NCBI GenBank assembly: GCA_023213395.1 | Contig: CM041465.1 | Location: forward strand, 239,513,741 to 239,577,740 | Reading direction: 5' to 3' | Length of the DNA: 64,000 bases | From: Cycas panzhihuaensis | Lineage: Eukaryota; Cycadophyta | Part shown: in pieces, positions 61,126-64,000 of the stretch | Numbering within the stretch: the first letter of the stretch is position 1 | Layout: each line of letters opens with the position of its first letter | Program-made: the position numbers and the translations under genes | Notes under the pieces: model-generated | Seen by the model: only the letters and a program-made list of their open reading frames with translations | Told to the model about the DNA's origin: nothing | Databases searched by the model: none

Positions 61126-61407
61126 CTAATTGATCATGTTTTTCATTATAAAATCACATTTTTAATATAGTGCCTATACTTTTTGCACTGTATTATCACA
61201 TTTTTCATCATTAAAAAAAAAAAAAGAACTATTTCAGTCACTAGGTACCTTACTCCCTACTCCATTATCCTCTATCTCACGCTATGGAACTGACCACCTA
61301 GCCAATAGAGCTCGAAATCCTACTCAAACAAAGGGAAATCTCATCAAAGAGTGATCCTTTCTCCTCCTTCATCCTTATGCAAATGAATTGATTTCTTTAT
61401 CAACTTT

Positions 61408-61418
61408 CTTATATATAG
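61408..61418 (-). promoter_or_regulatory. TATA box of the antisense gene in X
   Basis: Minus strand AGGGCCCCCTATATATAAG. The GGGCCCC-plus-CTATATAAG layout equals that of C and D, in a different family, at about 500 bp before the PMD block. Confidence 0.6.
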
Positions 61419-61699
61419 GGGGCCCTTTCTAGCCCTTTTTGGCTCTTTTCATCTATGAAATCATATAGGCTAATCATTCAATCTATCAAAAGGAAGCATA
61501 CTATAATTTGATCATAATCACCTCCAAATTTATGTTGGAGTATTATAAACATGTTTTCTTTTCTATTCTAATAAAGTTCATAACATTAAACATTTATTCA
61601 AGATCTTTCTGTGTTCTCTTGTCAAAGTTTGATTGATCATTTAATCCAATTTTATCTAGTAACATGTTTATCTTTGATAGGACTATGACTCTAAGCTTT

Positions 61700-62500
61700 T
61701 AGGCACCTATTGATGAGTCTAAACTAGGATAAGATAATCAACTATGTGCCTCTTTCACTTGTTAATGAGTACAAACTATGATAAGATTGAACTCTAAGCT
61801 TCTATCCACTTGTTAATGAGTATAAACTATGATAAGGTCTTGCTCTGAATCTTCTTTCACCTATTAATGAGCTAAAACTATGATAGGATTGACACTCTAA
61901 GGCCTCCATACCTGTTAATGAGCCTAAACTATGATAGGGATCTCTTTAAATTTGATTACTAATGAGGTTAAGAGATGGCCATCAGCCTCTGAAAGCCCTC
62001 ACCCCATTAACAAGTCTAAACTATGATGGGTTCACTTCAAAAAGTCACCTGTTAAGGAGTTTAAGCTATGGCAGTCTATCCTTTTCACCCTAGCAAAAAG
62101 ATTCCACTCTGAAAAGTCACCTATTAATGAGCTTAAACTATGATAGTCCATCATTTTTGCTCCATTAAAAATACTTCCTTTTGATACTCGGTTAATGAGA
62201 GATAAACTATGACCAGGTGTATACTAGAAGCCCATCCAGTTTGTGGGCATTTGGTGATGAAATCCCATCCAGTTTGTGGGCATTAAGTAAGTTTTTGATA
62301 GCAGTAGACACCTAGTCCTTTTAGGAGATGAGACAAATATATTGATATTTTTGAGATGGATACCTAGTCTTTTTGGGTAATTTGATAGGTGCCCAATCCT
62401 TTTGGGTAATTTGATGATGCCTAGTTCTTTGAGGCAAGATATGTGAATGACACCACTTTTAGTTAATATTTCTTAGTCCTTTTGAGTAACTCATCTAGTA
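61700..62500 (+). repeat. Degenerate minisatellites before the 3' LTR of X
   Basis: About nine copies of an AATGAGnnTAAACTATGATAGG motif at roughly 50-60 bp spacing (61705-62215), then two copies of cccatccagtttgtgggcat (62231 and 62264), then about five copies of cctagtccttttgggtaat-like units (62311-62490). Confidence 0.8.
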
Positions 62501-62674
62501 GAAACTTCTTTGAATTAAGTTGCAATAAAGATTTCATCCCACCATGGAGAAGTATCTTCCTATCATCCATACATTTCATCAGTTCCTATCACTTTCACTA
62601 GAATAACCAACACCTATGTCATTTCCACCTCTCACTATCCTATGTCTCTTTCTAGAATAGGTGACTCAGGTGCT

Positions 62675-62685
62675 AAGGGGGAAAA
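62675..62685 (+). other. Polypurine tract of element X
   Basis: TGCTAAGGGGGAAAA directly before TGTTTCAC. B has TGCTAAGGGGGCAG at the same place, which supports common descent of the two families. Confidence 0.75.
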
Positions 62686-64000
62686 TGTTTCACTAAAACT
62701 TGGCTTCCTTAGTTGTATTTGGATCATGTTGGTAAATTGATATGTTTATGGTTTTATTAATGTATGTTGATTCTATTTGATGGATTGAGCCTTATTTTGT
62801 TGAAATGATGCATTATTATTGATTGATGAAATGTAATGAATGATATTATGGCTTATATTCCTATCATAACACTGATGACATAAACTATGGTATTGAAGTT
62901 TTCTTTTATGACTAACTTAACTTCATACTTCCTTCAAAGTGGTTGTTTTTATCTTATTTTTAAGATTTTGCCTATGTTTTTCTCGTTTATCACTTTTTGG
63001 GCTTGTACTTAATGTATTTCACCTCATTCTGGGTTTATTTACTTTTTTATGAACTCATATTTGTGATTAGAAACTTATTAAATGTCAAATTTTGGTCAAA
63101 TTTTACTTCACTAAAATCGTATTTTTCACCTTGCGAAAAATGCCACCGATTACGTTTTTACAATAAAATCGCATTTTTGGTAGGTGAAAAATGTGACCAA
63201 TCATGTTTTTCACTATCATGCAATAAAACATTAGGCTAATATACTAAAATTCTGCATGTCACTACCCAAATGTGATGGGATTTAGTCCTTTTAATGCCCA
63301 AAAGTTGGAGGAGAGTTATTATTATTGGGAATTAGAAGAAAAGAAGTGCTTCTTACTCTAATCTTGAGATTTTATGAATTTCTTGGAGAATTCTTAAGGA
63401 TTGCTACTGTGGCTATGAAGACTTGATTTTTTGAAGTCTATTGGGTGAAATCTAGAAGAAGTTTTGTTGTTGTATCACTACTACTCGATTGTTGATGGTC
63501 TAGACTTTCATCTTCTTGGATCTTCATTAATTTTTATCTTCAAACTTTTTTTGATTTGGTAAGATCTTTCCTATTGGGTTTTAGACTTGTTTCATTGAGT
63601 TTTGAAGGTGGTTTTAGCTCAGAATTGTTTCTTTTCATTGGTTGATTACTTTTATTCTTTTATTTAGACTTTTGTTACAAAAATATACGCTGAAAGATCT
63701 ACCCTTTATGGGGTTCCTTAAGGATAAGACTAGGGTAAGGCATGGTCATCTCTCCACTATATATCTAGCTTCTCCTTCCCACTCTCTCATAGTAGCATAT
63801 ATTTCAATTGGATTGTCACTCTTATTTGACATTGTTTGGCCTCTTTGAATTGTTGTTTCTTCCTTCTTTACACTTGTTTTAAAGGAAAGTGTGTGGGAAG
63901 AGTTAGTTAAATGAAAAGAAAACTGCCATTCTGAGCCACTCTTTATAATAGGAAAGGAATATTTACCTTGCATCTATCATTGCATGCACTTTTATTTTCA
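62686..64000 (+). repeat. 3' LTR of element X, incomplete
   Basis: Starts TGTTTCACTAAAACTTGG after the polypurine tract and runs off the window. A TATATAT box lies near 63760. It shares only the first few bases with the A/B/C/D LTR. Short ORFs (for example at 62997-63239) look fortuitous. Confidence 0.7.

Larger units (their letters stand above)
5380..64000 (+). mobile_element. Element X: old Tat-like Ty3/gypsy retrotransposon (interrupted by B)
   Basis: X is the outermost host element. Its pol runs 5380-8230, is interrupted by B (8231-56046), and resumes at once in the same gene at 56047. Downstream are an aRNH (57727-58107), an antisense PMD-like gene (59200-61418), repeat arrays, a polypurine tract (62675-62685) and the start of the 3' LTR (62686). 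The 5' LTR and gag are not seen. X differs from the A/B/C/D family in LTR sequence, in accessory gene order and in having the RT motif YLDD. Dense TAG/TAA codons at former CAG, CAA and TGG show great age. Confidence 0.85.

Noticed and set aside
1-64000. tRNA, rRNA or conserved host exons
   Set aside because: No cloverleaf-like or rRNA-like sequence and no conserved non-transposon protein frame was noticed on either strand by eye; a covariance-model scan would be needed to exclude small RNAs.

Overview
The window is plant nuclear DNA made almost entirely of nested LTR retrotransposons; I see no host gene, tRNA, rRNA or CRISPR array. A land plant with a large, repeat-rich, heavily methylated genome is inferred from Ty3/gypsy elements of Tat-like type (LTR of 2.5-2.8 kb, gag-PR-RT-RH-INT plus a second RNase H of archaeal type, aRNH), from a plant mobile domain (PMD) gene carried inside them, and from decay dominated by CAG/CAA/TGG/CGA codons turned into stops. 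The species cannot be told from the sequence.

Five elements in layers can be separated by LTR ends and target-site duplications (TSDs). X (+, oldest, AT-rich): pol at 5380-8230, resuming at 56047 and running to a 3' LTR that leaves the window from 62686. Y (-): a copia-like LTR with initiator-Met type primer site (4561-5374), next to or inserted in X. A (-): gag and 5' LTR (1-4560), inserted in the leader of Y. B (+, 8231-56046): inserted in the integrase C-terminal region of X (TSD gggta/aggta). C (-, 13487-29737): inserted in the gag-PR linker of B (TSD gaatg). D (-, 38598-53679): inserted in the 3' LTR of B (TSD gctcc). A, B, C and D are one family; X is a related but distinct family.

The most interesting content lies between integrase and the 3' LTR. 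Every element whose 3' half is visible (X, B, C, D) carries a gene on the strand opposite to gag-pol, encoding a PMD-like domain, an acidic/proline-rich linker and a C-terminal coiled coil, with a conserved short GT-AG intron in B, C and D. Its TATA box (CTATATAAG-like, after a GGGCCCC-like stretch) is kept in C, D and the distant X; B has lost it in a roughly 700 bp deletion. In B, C and D the order is INT, antisense PMD gene, aRNH, LTR, so the two accessory genes diverge from a shared spacer of about 500 bp. In X the order is INT, aRNH, antisense PMD gene, LTR, so they converge. GGTACC-centred palindromes recur both in the LTR U3 and in the predicted first intron of the antisense gene.

All coding regions are broken. 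D has lost RT and RNase H in one deletion yet keeps an aRNH with all four acidic catalytic residues. C looks youngest by its LTRs, but its reading frames are disrupted at CG-rich spots, which may partly be assembly error.
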